From Ponticoccus litoralis (lineage in GTDB: Bacteria > Pseudomonadota > Alphaproteobacteria > Rhodobacterales > Rhodobacteraceae), in the NCBI RefSeq assembly GCF_039769985.1, contig NZ_JBDNCH010000002.1, positions 1,922,001-1,986,000 on the forward strand: 64,000 bases of DNA, read 5' to 3'. The position numbers were made by a program, and so were the translations under genes. Each line of letters opens with the position of its first letter. The stretch's first letter is position 1. The notes under the pieces are model-generated. The model saw only the letters and a list, made by a program, of their open reading frames with translations. It did not search any database and was not told where the DNA came from. Positions 37,120 to 51,959 of this stretch are shown here, one piece after another.

Positions 37120-38091
37120 TCAGGCCCGGCTGCGGCTTTCGGGGCGGTCCCGGCGGGTCTCGGGCTTGTCGGCGTACATGCGGTGATCGGCGGTGGCCAG
37201 AAGATCCTCGTAGCGGCGCCCGTCCGCGGGCCAGACCGCCGCGCCGATGGCCGCGCCGCCATGCGGCAGCAGCACCGTCACGCCCGGCTGCCGTTCCCGG
37301 GTGATCGGCTGTGCCAGCGCCGCGCGCAGATCGGCCAGCCGGTCCGGCAGGCTTTCCGCATCGGCGCCGCGCAGCCATAGCCCGAACTCGTCGCCGCCAA
37401 GGCGCCCGACCAGATCGCCCTCGCCCAGGGCGGCGCGCAGGGTGCGGGCCACCAGCCGCAGCACATGATCACCGGCGGCGTGACCGAAACGGTCGTTCAC
37501 CGGCTTGAAGCCGTTCAGGTCGACGAAAAGCAGGGCGCCGTCCAGATCGCCCCGCGCAAGGCCGCTGGCGCAGCGCAGGCGGAAGGCATGGGCGTTCAGC
37601 AGGCCGGTCAGCATGTCGGTCTTGGCGATGGTGTCCAGTTGCGCTGCCGTGCGGCGCAGGCGCTGCCGCTCTTCCTCGGCGATGGCCAGCCGTTCCTCGG
37701 CTTCGGCATGGGCGGCGGTGAGGCTGCGCAGCCGCGCCGCCGCGCCGGGCGCGGGGTCGGCCTTCAGCATGACCATGCCGTGTTTCTCGCCGGGCAGCGG
37801 ATCGACCCGCCAGGCCTGAAAGGCCTGCGTCGTGCTGCCGAAACTCAGCTTCATCGGGATGGCCCGGGTGCCGCACAGCGCCTGGGCCAGGCCCCGGGCG
37901 ATCCCGCAGCTGTCAGAGGTCGCAACGGCGGGCAATAGGGCGCGGGTGGTCAGCCCGTGCAGCCTGCGCGCCTCGCGGTTGGCCAGCAGGATGCGCCGGG
38001 AGCAGTCGAGCAGGATCGCCGCCTGCGGCGAACGCTCTATCGACTGGGCGATCAGGCTCAGCGCGAAGGCGGTGCCGGATTGCTGTGTCAT
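37120..38091 (-). CDS. Diguanylate cyclase (GGDEF) with N-terminal PAS-like sensor
   Basis: The 323-residue protein has a PAS-like N-terminus (about residues 12-110: ERSPQAAILLDCSRRILLANREARRLHGL), a coiled-coil linker (AAHAEAEERLAIAEEERQRLRR, about 126-147) and a GGDEF domain (about 157-315) with an intact GGDEF at 232-236. It should make cyclic-di-GMP from GTP. The inhibitory RxxD five residues upstream is GEGD, so product inhibition at that site is unlikely. No membrane segment or EAL domain is seen. It converges on tkt with only two bases between the stops. Confidence 0.88.
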   Translation of the reverse strand: MTQQSGTAFALSLIAQSIERSPQAAILLDCSRRILLANREARRLHGLTTRALLPAVATSDSCGIARGLAQALCGTRAIPMKLSFGSTTQAFQAWRVDPLPGEKHGMVMLKADPAPGAAARLRSLTAAHAEAEERLAIAEEERQRLRRTAAQLDTIAKTDMLTGLLNAHAFRLRCASGLARGDLDGALLFVDLNGFKPVNDRFGHAAGDHVLRLVARTLRAALGEGDLVGRLGGDEFGLWLRGADAESLPDRLADLRAALAQPITRERQPGVTVLLPHGGAAIGAAVWPADGRRYEDLLATADHRMYADKPETRRDRPESRSRA

Positions 38092-38472
38092 TCCCCGCGA
38101 CCCCTTGTCTTGCCTCAGATCGCGGCGCAGCGGCAAGGGCGCGGCACGGCGGGCGCATCCGGTCCCCGCCTCTGCAAGGGTGTGGCGGGGGACGCAGGCA
38201 AGGGGCATCCGGTAGGGCGTGGTCCCGCCGGTCCGTGCAGTCTGTGGCTCATGGTCGTCCCCCGGACAAAAAAACCGCTCAATAAGTCTCTTAGGAGCCG
38301 AGTCCCTAATGATCGGTTAATGCCCGCGGGAAAGCGGCGAGGGGTCGGCAAGGATCCTCTCATGGGCGGGGGTTGCCCGGCTCGCGCTGCGGCAATGTAT
38401 ACGGCTGCATACTGTGGACCTGTGCCCAACTTTGGCCTATGGGTGGCCAGACTCGAACGAAGGGAATTCTTC
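38092..38472. other. 381-base divergent promoter region without a gene
   Basis: It lies between the GGDEF gene and icd. It includes a lower-GC stretch around 38262-38320 (cggacaaaaaaaccgctcaa) that may carry promoters. I see no conserved small ORF or structured RNA. Confidence 0.5.
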
Positions 38473-40677
<2,205 letters not shown>

Positions 40678-40703
40678 TCGGACAACCGAGTGCTGACGAG
40701 ATC

Positions 40704-40732
40704 GGGCGTCCCCTGCCGGGGGCGCCCTTTTT
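40704..40732 (+). terminator. Rho-independent terminator of icd
   Basis: A ten-pair stem gggcgtcccc/gggggcgccc (40704-40713 and 40718-40727, one G-T type pair) with loop tgcc is followed by five T, 27 bases after the icd stop. Confidence 0.85.
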
Positions 40733-41225
40733 CATGGGCGGCGCGGCCTGCCGAGGCGCCGAAGTCTTGCAAAGACTTCGGGCCGTTTTCTTTGAAAGAA
40801 AACGGTCCCCCGGCGATGTCGGAAGTACGTCCGCGCCCAAGAGGCAGGCCCTCCGGTCCCCGGCGCTGCGCGACAGGGCGTGAAGCTCCTGCAGCACCAT
40901 GCGGCGGCTCTCGCCGCGATCCGGCCTGTCGCCCGGGCAGGCCAGCCGCGCGGTCGGATGCGCAAGGCGGTCCTGCCGGTCCAGCATGTGCCGCAGCCAT
41001 GCGGGGCGCCGAGGGCAGGGAAGGGCCTTTCCGGCTCCGGCGGGCTGTCGAAGCAGGCCCTGCCGGGACGGCGGAACAGGCGCGGGAAAAGCCACATACC
41101 ATGGAGACAGGCGCTTTGCCGCGCCGGGCAAAACCGCATTTCCCGGCGCTCCGGGCCCAACATGCCATTGCCCTTCGGGGTCTGCCCCACTAGGTCGGGA
41201 CGTAACCCGCGCGGAGGACAGGACC
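40733..41225. other. About 490-base gap without a gene, carrying tandem hairpins
   Basis: Two adjacent hairpins stand at 40761-40779 (gaagtctt/aagactt c, loop gca) and 40783-40805 (ccgttttcttt/aaagaaaacgg). They are of the same kind as at 18071 and 43750. The rest is GC-rich with frames open on both strands but no recognisable protein. The promoter of nspC should lie near its right end. Confidence 0.55.
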
Positions 41226-42317
41226 ATGCAGACTCCCTATTACCTGATCGACAAGGCCCGCCTGCTGCCGAACATGGAAAAGATCGCCTGGCTGCGCGAA
41301 CACTCGGGCGCCAAGGCCCTGCTGGCGCTGAAATGCTTCGCCACCTGGTCGGTCTTCGACATGATGAGCGAGTACATGGACGGCACCACCTCTTCCTCGC
41401 TCTTCGAGGTCAAGCTGGGCCGCGAGAAATTCCCCGGCGAGACCCACGCCTATTCCGTGGCCTGGGCGCCGGACGAGATCGACGAGGTGCTGGCCTCCTC
41501 CGACAAGATCATCTTCAACACCGCCCAGCAGCTGACCCGCTTCGAAGAGGTGTCGCGGGGCCATACCCGTGGCCTGCGCGTGAACCCCGGCGTCTCCACC
41601 AGCGGCTTCGACCTTGCCGACCCGGCGCGCCCCTTCTCGCGCCTCGGCGAACACGCGCCCGAGGACATCGCACCGGTGGCCGACCTGATCAGCGGCTTCA
41701 TGTTCCACAACAACTGCGAGAACGCGGATTTCGAACGCTTCGACGCCATGCTGGGCATGATCGAGCAGCGCTTCGGCCATCTGATCCGCCGCATGGACTG
41801 GATCAGCCTCGGCGGCGGCATCCACTTCACCGGCGAGGGCTATCCGCTGGACAGGCTGGCAGAACGGCTGAAGCGCTTCGCCGGCACCAACGAGGTGCAG
41901 GTCTACCTGGAACCGGGCGAGGCCGCGATCACCAAGTCGACGACGCTCGAGGTCACGGTGCTCGACACGCTCTACAACGGCAAGAACCTCGCCATCGTCG
42001 ACAGCTCGATCGAGGCGCATATGCTCGACCTGTTGATCTACCGCGAAAGCGCCGGGATGGCCGAGTCGGGCGAACAGGAATGGATGATCTGCGGCAAGAG
42101 CTGCCTTGCGGGCGATATCTTCGGAGAGTTCCGCTTCCCGGCGCCGCTGAAGCCCGGCGACCGTTTGTCCATCGACGACGCCGCCGGTTACACAATGGTC
42201 AAGAAGAACTGGTTCAACGGGGTGCAGATGCCGTCCATCGCGATCCGGGAACTTGACGGAACCGAACGCCTCGTGCGCTCTTTCGATTACCAGGATTTCG
42301 CGGCGGCCCTGTCGTGA
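41226..42317 (+). CDS. nspC: Carboxynorspermidine/carboxyspermidine decarboxylase
   Basis: The 363-residue fold-III PLP enzyme carries the PLP lysine Lys36 (LLALKCFATW), followed by SSSLFEVKLGREKFPGE. The glycine-rich phosphate-binding DWISLGGGIHFTGEGYPLD comes next, the HNNCEN motif, VYLEPGEAA, and the dimer-interface ICGKSCLAGDIFGEF with the catalytic cysteine. NspC decarboxylates carboxyspermidine to spermidine in the alternative, SAM-independent polyamine pathway. GGAGG precedes the ATG. It is followed 49 bases later by its partner dehydrogenase. Confidence 0.95.
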   Translation: MQTPYYLIDKARLLPNMEKIAWLREHSGAKALLALKCFATWSVFDMMSEYMDGTTSSSLFEVKLGREKFPGETHAYSVAWAPDEIDEVLASSDKIIFNTAQQLTRFEEVSRGHTRGLRVNPGVSTSGFDLADPARPFSRLGEHAPEDIAPVADLISGFMFHNNCENADFERFDAMLGMIEQRFGHLIRRMDWISLGGGIHFTGEGYPLDRLAERLKRFAGTNEVQVYLEPGEAAITKSTTLEVTVLDTLYNGKNLAIVDSSIEAHMLDLLIYRESAGMAESGEQEWMICGKSCLAGDIFGEFRFPAPLKPGDRLSIDDAAGYTMVKKNWFNGVQMPSIAIRELDGTERLVRSFDYQDFAAALS

Positions 42318-42366
42318 TGCAGCCGCGCCCCCGGGGCGCATGACTTACAGCCAAGGAGGGACCGGC

Positions 42367-43614
42367 ATGAAAAAGACCGTTCTCATCATCGGCGCCGGTG
42401 GCGTCGCTCAGGTGGTCGCGCATAAATGCGCGCAGAACAACGACGTGCTGGGCGACCTGCATATCGCCAGCCGCACGAAGTCGAAATGCGACGCCATCAT
42501 CGCCAGCGTCCATGACAAGGGCGCGATGAAGGTGCCGGGCACCTTCGAGGCACATGCGGTGGACGCCACCGACAGCGCCGCCGTCGCCGCGCTGATCCGC
42601 CAGACCGGCGCGCAGATCTGCATCAACGTGGGTACCGCCTTCGTGAACATGCACGTGCTCGACGGCTGCATCGAGACCGGCTGCGCCTATATCGACACGG
42701 CGATCCACGAAGAGCCCGAAAAGATCTGCGAGACGCCGCCCTGGTACGCCAACTACGAGTGGAAGAAACGCGATCTCTGCGCGGAAAAGGGCGTCACGGC
42801 GATCCTCGGCGCGGGCTTCGACCCGGGCGTGGTGAATGCCTTCGCGCGCTTTGCCATCGACCAGATGGACGAGGTCAAAAGCATCGACATCGTCGACATC
42901 AACGCCGGCTCGCACGGCAGGTATTTCGCCACCAACTTCGACCCCGAGATCAACTTCCGCGAATTCACCGGCGTGGTCTACTACTGGGAAGACAAGCAGT
43001 GGAAAGAAACCACCATGTTCGCCTCGGGCCACGAATGGGACCTGCCGGTGGTCGGCCCCTCCAAGGCCTACCAGTCCGGCCATGACGAGGTGCACTCGCT
43101 GGCCACCAACTACCCCGACGCGGACGTGCGCTTCTGGATGGGCTTCGGCGACCACTACATCAACGTCTTCACGGTGCTGAAGAACATCGGCCTCCTGTCC
43201 GAGCAGCCGGTCAAACTGGCCGACGGCGGAGAGGTCGTGCCCCTGAAGGTCGTCAAGGCCTGCCTGCCCGACCCCGCCAGCCTCGCGTCCGACTACACCG
43301 GCAAGACCTGCATCGGCGACCTCGTGAAAGGCACGAAGGACGGCCAGCCGGTGGAATACTTCGTCTACAACGTGGCCGACCACAAGGAAGCCTACGAGGA
43401 AGTGGGCAGCCAGGGCATCTCTTACACCGCGGGCGTCCCCCCGGTGGCCGCCGCCATGCTGGTGGCCGACGGCACATGGGACGCGAAGACCATGAAGAAC
43501 GTCGAGGAACTGGACCCCAAGCCCTTCTTCACCCTCCTCGACGCCATCGGCCTGCCGACCCGCGTCCTCGTGGGCGGCCTCAAGGGCGAAGACAAAAGCT
43601 GGACCGAGGTCTGA
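42367..43614 (+). CDS. Carboxynorspermidine/carboxyspermidine dehydrogenase (saccharopine dehydrogenase family)
   Basis: The 415-residue protein has an N-terminal NADP-binding fold (VLIIGAGGVAQVVAHKCAQ, residues 4-22), CINVGTAFVNMHVLDGCIETGCAYIDTAIHE, and GAGFDPGVVNAFARFA. This matches the saccharopine-dehydrogenase-like CANSDH, which joins putrescine and aspartate semialdehyde to give carboxyspermidine with NADPH. With nspC upstream it forms a complete two-step spermidine operon. Some databases call the family LYS1. AGGAGGGA precedes the ATG. Confidence 0.93.
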   Translation: MKKTVLIIGAGGVAQVVAHKCAQNNDVLGDLHIASRTKSKCDAIIASVHDKGAMKVPGTFEAHAVDATDSAAVAALIRQTGAQICINVGTAFVNMHVLDGCIETGCAYIDTAIHEEPEKICETPPWYANYEWKKRDLCAEKGVTAILGAGFDPGVVNAFARFAIDQMDEVKSIDIVDINAGSHGRYFATNFDPEINFREFTGVVYYWEDKQWKETTMFASGHEWDLPVVGPSKAYQSGHDEVHSLATNYPDADVRFWMGFGDHYINVFTVLKNIGLLSEQPVKLADGGEVVPLKVVKACLPDPASLASDYTGKTCIGDLVKGTKDGQPVEYFVYNVADHKEAYEEVGSQGISYTAGVPPVAAAMLVADGTWDAKTMKNVEELDPKPFFTLLDAIGLPTRVLVGGLKGEDKSWTEV

Positions 43615-43620
43615 CAGCAG

Positions 43621-43650
43621 AGGGGGCGTGCCCGGACCGGCGCGCCCCCT
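43621..43650 (+). terminator. Terminator of the spermidine operon
   Basis: The stem agggggcg/cgccccct (43621-43628 and 43643-43650) is followed by cttcttt, six bases after the dehydrogenase stop. Confidence 0.7.
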
Positions 43651-43710
43651 CTTCTTTGGTCGTCCAAATACCTCGGGGGAGGCCCGTGAGGGCCGGGGGC
43701 AGAGCCCCTG
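43651..43710 (-). repeat. Reversed extragenic repeat copy with hairpins
   Basis: It reads cttctttggtcgtccaaata then cctcgggg, followed by ggcccgtgagggcc and gggggcagagcccc hairpins. It lies in the convergent gap between the spermidine operon and glpV. Confidence 0.65.
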
Positions 43711-43749
43711 CAACCGCGCCTCCCACGAGAGCCTCACCCGCGAAGCGCC

Positions 43750-43812
43750 CAAAATTCTTCAAGAATTTTGCCCGCGCATGAAAAAGCCGGGGCGCGCCTA
43801 CAGCGCCCCGGC
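43750..43812 (-). terminator. Terminator of the glp operon plus an adjacent hairpin
   Basis: On the leftward strand, downstream of glpV, a ten-pair stem (43786-43795 with 43803-43812) is followed by five T (43781-43785). An adjacent AT-rich hairpin caaaattctt/aagaattttg lies at 43750-43770. Confidence 0.8.
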
Positions 43813-43832
43813 CATATCCTTTCAAATCCCGC

Positions 43833-45554
<1,722 letters not shown>

Positions 45555-45623
45555 TCTTGGATCCTCCCTTATGTGAACTTGTAGTCGCTGCGCCCGCCTC
45601 TCCTTGGCGGGCGCGGGTTCAGG

Positions 45624-45899
45624 TCATACCCAGCGGAACACCGCCGCCGCGTAGACAAGACAGGCGGCCAGCGCCCGGGGCTGGGTCTCGGGGCCGATCA
45701 GCCCGAGCCACGCGAGGTTGATGAAGGCGCTGCCCAGAAGCGTGATGAACAGCCGGTCGCCGCGCGTGGTCTCGATCCGCAGGATGCCGGTGCGCGGCGT
45801 CTCGGGGAACTTGATCGCGAGAACGGTGAAGGTGATCAGGAGGCCTGCGATGACCATGAAGAAGATCGCCGTGGGCCAGGTCCATGCCATCCATGCCAT
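45624..45899 (-). CDS. DUF2160 small membrane protein of the glycerol transport operon
   Basis: The 91-residue protein has three hydrophobic segments (about 8-28, 47-65 and 72-90). WMAWTWPTAIFFMVIAGLLITFTVLAIKFPETPRTGILRIETTRGDRLFI is characteristic of DUF2160, which consistently lies between the permease and binding-protein genes of GlpSTPQV-type operons. A role as accessory subunit is likely but unproved. It starts 221 bases after glpQ; the gap holds inverted repeats rather than a gene. Confidence 0.88.
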   Translation of the reverse strand: MAWMAWTWPTAIFFMVIAGLLITFTVLAIKFPETPRTGILRIETTRGDRLFITLLGSAFINLAWLGLIGPETQPRALAACLVYAAAVFRWV

Positions 45900-45960
45900 T
45901 AGCGGTATCCTCCTGCGACGATTTTGTGGGGTATGCCGTCAACCACCAGAGGGAACCGGC

Positions 45961-46101
45961 GCGCATGCGCCAAGCCCGACCTCCCCCCGGGAGGGCTTCT
46001 CTGCGATGCCCTTTCCCACGCGGGCGAGGGTCCGGTTTTGCGCGGTCACGCCAGCCCAGTTCCGGGCATGCGCCCCCCGAGGTCGGGCTTGGCGCCTGCG
46101 C
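45961..46101. repeat. Inverted repeat in the glp operon, related to a copy at 47911
   Basis: The unit at 45961-45996 (gcgcatgcgccaagcccgac, ctccccccgggagggc) matches 47911-47946 with one mismatch in 36. An inverted partial copy (gaggtcgggcttggcgcc, about 46078-46096) faces it in the same gap, so a long stem could form between glpQ and the DUF2160 gene. Confidence 0.6.
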
Positions 46102-46120
46102 GCCTCTGTTGCGGCCCTCA

Positions 46121-46978
<858 letters not shown>

Positions 46979-46979
46979 C

Positions 46980-47849
<870 letters not shown>

Positions 47850-48145
47850 CAGGCGGCTCCTTCTTCGGTCCGAACATGCGGGGCAACAGCAGTCTTGGCC
47901 GCAACACGGCGCGCATGCGCCATGCCCGACCTCCCCCCGGGAGGGCATCCTTCCAACGAGTGACGCGTGCGCTGCGGCCTTGGGTCTGAGAAGCGACCGA
48001 AGCACCCGGCAGCACGGCCCTCCCGATGCGCTTGGACACCTCGAAGCGCCCCCCGATACGCAGCCGATGACCATGCACGTTTCTGCTGTGGACATGGTTG
48101 ATGGTCGAGAAAGCGACGCTGCGCGAAAACCGGATCGGGAAAGCC
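47850..48145. other. 296-base gap between glpT and glpP with a repeat unit
   Basis: It carries the 36-base repeat 47911-47946 (with internal ccctcccgggggg-type symmetry), nearly identical to 45961-45996. No coding sequence is recognised. The repeats may stabilise or segment the polycistronic message. Confidence 0.55.
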
Positions 48146-49222
48146 TCATGCCGCCGCCCCCCGCACAAGCCAGTCGTCGTTGTAGACGTTCACATGCCCC
48201 GGGTCGAAGCGGACGCGGGTCATGTCGCTGCCCACCGGTTCGTCCTCTGCGGCGATGATGTTGATGTCGTGGCCGAAGAACTCGGCGCGGATGATCTTGT
48301 GGCGGCCCACGTCCTCGACACGGCGGACCTTGACCGGCAGCCCTTCGGAGGCCGACAGCCGCGCGAACTCGGGCCGGACGCCGATCTCGACCTTGCCGGA
48401 CAGCGGCCCGTATCCGGCGGCCAGCGGCAGTTCCGTCCCGTCGATATAGGCGCGGTTGCCCTCGACCACGGCGGGGATGACGTTCATGCCCGGCGAGCCG
48501 ATGAAATAGCCCACGAAGGTATGCTCGGGCCGTTCGAACAGCTCTTCGGGGGTGCCGATCTGGACGACGCGGTCGTCGTACATCACCACCACCTTGTCGG
48601 CGAAGGTCAGCGCCTCTGTCTGGTCGTGGGTCACGTAGATCATCGTGTGGCCGAAATCGTGGTGCAGCTTCTTCAGCTGGGTGCGCAGCTCCCACTTCAT
48701 GTGCGGGTCGATCACCGTCAGCGGCTCGTCGAAGAGCAGCGCGTTCACGTCCTTGCGGACCATCCCGCGGCCCAGGCTGATCTTCTGCTTGGCATCCGCC
48801 GTCAGGCCGCGCGCCTTGCGGTCAAGCCAGTCCTCCATGCCGATCATGCGCGCGATTTCCTGCACGCGCTCGGCGACATAGGTCTCGTCGCGGCCCCGGT
48901 TGCGCAGCGGGAAGGCGAGGTTGTCGCGCACGGTCATGGTGTCGTAGACCACCGGGAACTGGAAGACCTGCGCGATATTGCGTTCCGCCGTCGCGGCATG
49001 GGTCACGTCCTGGCCGTCAAACAGGATGCGCCCCTGCGAGGGCATCAGCAGCCCCGAAATGATGTTCAGAAGCGTGGACTTGCCGCAGCCCGAGGCGCCC
49101 AGCAGCGCGTAGGCGGCGCCGTCCTCCCAGTCGTGGTTCAGCTCCTTCAGCGCATAATCGTCCTCGGACGCGGGGGTCTTGAGGTAGCTGTGGGCGAGGT
49201 TGTCCAGCGTGATCCGTGCCAT
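48146..49222 (-). CDS. glpT: Glycerol ABC transporter ATP-binding protein (second)
   Basis: The 358-residue ATPase has Walker A GASGCGKST at residues 43-51, Walker B ALLFDEPLTVIDPH, the switch histidine in YVTHDQTEAL and a C-terminal OB-fold regulatory domain. The ABC signature is degenerate: LTADAKQKISLGRG stands where LSGGQQQR is expected. The ATG at 49222 follows GAGGGGG; an ATG at 49243 is possible. Together with GlpS it gives an asymmetric ATPase pair. It overlaps or abuts the glpS end. Confidence 0.92.
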   Translation of the reverse strand: MARITLDNLAHSYLKTPASEDDYALKELNHDWEDGAAYALLGASGCGKSTLLNIISGLLMPSQGRILFDGQDVTHAATAERNIAQVFQFPVVYDTMTVRDNLAFPLRNRGRDETYVAERVQEIARMIGMEDWLDRKARGLTADAKQKISLGRGMVRKDVNALLFDEPLTVIDPHMKWELRTQLKKLHHDFGHTMIYVTHDQTEALTFADKVVVMYDDRVVQIGTPEELFERPEHTFVGYFIGSPGMNVIPAVVEGNRAYIDGTELPLAAGYGPLSGKVEIGVRPEFARLSASEGLPVKVRRVEDVGRHKIIRAEFFGHDINIIAAEDEPVGSDMTRVRFDPGHVNVYNDDWLVRGAAA

Positions 49223-49232
49223 GTCGTCCCCC

Positions 49233-50321
49233 TCAGGCTGCAAGCGCGTAAGAGGCCGGGGCGACCAGCGCGCCCTCCTCGGAAAAGATGTAGACGTGGC
49301 GCGGGTCCAGGTAGACCGTCAGGGCCTCGCCCGCGCCAAGCTCGTGCACGCCATGCACCAGCCCGACCCAGCGCTCGCCGTGGTGGTCGAGGTGCACGAA
49401 GGTCTCGGACCCGGTCAGTTCCGTCACCGTCAGGGTGCAGGTGAACTCTACCGCCTCGGGGGAATGCCGCCCGATTTCCAGATGGTTGGGCCGGAAGCCC
49501 GCCGTGTAGCGCCCGTCGGGCAGGTCGGCCAGCGGGCCGGTTGCGGCGGCGGTGGCGCCCTTGCCGAACATCAGCTTGCCGCCGGTCTTGGAGACCTGCA
49601 GGAAGTTCATCGGCGGATCGCTGAAGACCCGCGCGGTCGTGGCATCGACCGGCTTGCGGTAGACATCCGGCGTGGGGCCGAACTGGGTCACGCGCCCCTC
49701 CCAGAGCGTCGCGGTGCTGCCGCCCAGAAGCAGCGCCTCTTCGGGTTCGGTGGTGGCATAGACGAAGATGCTGCCCGAGGCCTCGAAGATGCGCGGGATC
49801 TCAGCCCGCAGCTCTTCGCGCAGCTTGTAATCGAGGTTCGCCAGCGGTTCGTCCAGCAGCACCAGCCCGGCGTTCTTGACCAGCGCGCGGGCCAGCGCGC
49901 AGCGCTGCTGCTGGCCGCCGGACAGTTCCAGCGGCTTGCGGGTCAGCATCGGCGTCAGCTGCATCATCTCGGCGGTCTCGCGCACGCGGCGGTCGATCTC
50001 GGCCTTGTCGACCCCCATCAGCTTCATCGGAGAGGCGATGTTGTCGTAGACGCTCATCGAGGGGTAGTTGATGAACTGCTGGTAGACCATGGCGACCTTG
50101 CGATCCTGCACGCGCTGGCCGGTCACGTCCTCGCCCTGCCAGAAGACCTTGCCGGTGGCGGGCTGATCCAGACCGGCCATCAGCCGCATCAGGGATGTCT
50201 TGCCCGACAGCGTCGGCCCCAGCAGCACGTTCATCGTGCCCTTTTCCAGCGTCAGGTCGGTGGGGTGGATGTGGGTCTGGCCCTCCACCTCTTTCGACAC
50301 GCCTTTCAGTTCCAGCGTCAC
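49233..50321 (-). CDS. glpS: Glycerol ABC transporter ATP-binding protein (first)
   Basis: The 362-residue ATPase has Walker A GPTLSGKT at residues 35-42, the canonical signature LSGGQQQRCALARAL, and Walker B LVLLDEPLANLD. TTEPEEALLLGG stands where the switch-histidine loop should be, so the histidine is replaced by glutamate. A C-terminal MalK-like domain follows. Each of GlpS and GlpT thus lacks one element that the other has. It lies 13 bases after glpD. Confidence 0.92.
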   Translation of the reverse strand: MTLELKGVSKEVEGQTHIHPTDLTLEKGTMNVLLGPTLSGKTSLMRLMAGLDQPATGKVFWQGEDVTGQRVQDRKVAMVYQQFINYPSMSVYDNIASPMKLMGVDKAEIDRRVRETAEMMQLTPMLTRKPLELSGGQQQRCALARALVKNAGLVLLDEPLANLDYKLREELRAEIPRIFEASGSIFVYATTEPEEALLLGGSTATLWEGRVTQFGPTPDVYRKPVDATTARVFSDPPMNFLQVSKTGGKLMFGKGATAAATGPLADLPDGRYTAGFRPNHLEIGRHSPEAVEFTCTLTVTELTGSETFVHLDHHGERWVGLVHGVHELGAGEALTVYLDPRHVYIFSEEGALVAPASYALAA

Positions 50322-50334
50322 GCCGTGCTCCTCC

Positions 50335-51929
50335 TTATTCCGCCGCGCGGGCGCGGGACGGGCGGTCTGCCATCCACGCGTCCAGAGCGGCGATCTGGTC
50401 CGCGTCCATGCGCAGTCCCAGCTTGTTGCGGCGCCACACCACGTCCTCGGCGGTGCGCGCGAATTCCTTGTCCATCAGCCAGCGGACCTCCGCCTCTGTC
50501 AGGGTCGCGCCGAAGTCGCGCCCCATGTCCTCGGCGCAGCGGGCCTGACCCGGGACCTGCGCGGCCTCTGTCCCGTAGGCGCGGCACAGGCGGCGGGCGT
50601 GGAAGGGCGTCAGGAAGGGGAAGCGGGCGGTCAGGTCGTCCACCAGCGCCTCGAACCCTTCGACGGGGAAATCCCCGCCGGGCAGCGGTACGCCCGCCGT
50701 CCATGGGCCGATGACGCCCGGAAGCTCTGCGCCGATCTTCTCCAGCGCGCTTTCGGCGAGGCGGCGGTAGGTGGTGATCTTGCCGCCGAAGACGTTCAGC
50801 AGCGGCGCGCCGCCCGCCTTGTCGACCTTCAGCGTATAGTCCCGCGTCGCCGCCGTGGCGCTGGAGGCGCCGTCGTCATACAGCGGTACGCACACCCGAG
50901 TAGGTCCAGACGATATCCGCGTCCGACAGCCTCTGGCGGAAGTAGGTATTCGCGAAATCCAGCAGGTACTGGCGTTCCGCGGGCGTGCATTCCGGCGGCT
51001 GCGCGGGGTCGGCGTGTTCCGCGTCGGTGGTGCCGATCAGGGTGAAGTCGGTCTCGTAGGGGATCGAGAAGATGATCCGCCCGTCGGTGCCCTGAAAGAA
51101 ATAGCACTTGTCGTGGTCGTAAAGCCGCCGGGTCACGATATGCGATCCGCGCACCAGCCGCACGCCTTCGCGGGTGTTCGCCCGGACCTTGGACTGAAGG
51201 ATGTCGCCGACCCGGGGCCCGCCCGCGTTCACCAGCATCCGGGCGCTGTGTGTCTGGCGGGCGCCGGTCTCGCGGTCCTCGGTCTCGATCCGCCAAAGCT
51301 CTCCGGCGCGCTCTGCCGACAGGACCGCCGTGCGGGTCAGGATCTTGGCGCCGCGGGCCTCGGCGTCGCGGGCGTTCAGCACGACAAGCCGCGAGATCCT
51401 CGACCCAGCAGTCGGAATATTCGTAAGCCTTTTCAAAGCGATCCTGAAGCGGCGCGCCCTCGGCAGCGGTTCTCAGATCAAGGCGCGCGGTGCCCGGCAG
51501 GATCTGCCGTCCGCCCAGCGTGTCGTAAAGGAAGAGGCCCAGCCGGATCAGCCAGGCCGGGCGGCGGCCCTTCATCCACGGCATGAACAGGCCCAGAAGC
51601 CGCGAGGTCGGCGTTTCGCTGTCGAAGCGCATGTCGCGGTGGTAGGGCAGCACGAAGCGCATCGGCCAGGAGATATGCGGCATGGCGCGCAGAAGCGTCT
51701 CGCGTTCGATCAGCGCCTCGCGGACGAGGCGGAACTCGAAATATTCGAGGTAGCGCAGCCCGCCGTGAAACAGCTTTGTCGAGGCAGAGGAGGTGGCCGA
51801 GGCGAGGTCGTTCATCTCGGCCAGCGTGACGGTCAGCCCGCGCCCCGCCGCATCGCGCGCGATGCCGCAGCCGTTGATGCCGCCCCCGATCACGAACAGG
51901 TCGGTTGTTTTCGGTCGATCCTGATCCAC
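50335..51929 (-). CDS. glpD: Aerobic glycerol-3-phosphate dehydrogenase, with two apparent one-base insertions
   Basis: About 530 residues can be read over three frames. The N-terminus has the FAD loop LFVIGGGINGCGIARDAAGRG and SATSSASTKLFHGGLRYLEYFEF. The frame shifts at about 51393-51402 (after YEYSDCWVED, resuming RLVVLNARDAEARGA) and at 50883-50890 (after VWTYSGVR, resuming PLYDDGASS). The end is intact. GlpD oxidises glycerol-3-phosphate to dihydroxyacetone phosphate at the membrane, feeding quinone. The GTG at 51929 is chosen because GGGAGGA lies just upstream and the protein starts DQDRPKTTDLF. It heads the glp operon. Confidence 0.9.
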
Positions 51930-51959
51930 GACGATCCTCCCGATGCTGAAACTGGCGGC

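Noticed and set aside
50685..50692. Another gcggtacg word, inside glpD
   Set aside because: Here the reading frame continues normally (GVPLPGGDF), so the word alone is not proof of an error. This limits how strongly the word pattern can be used.
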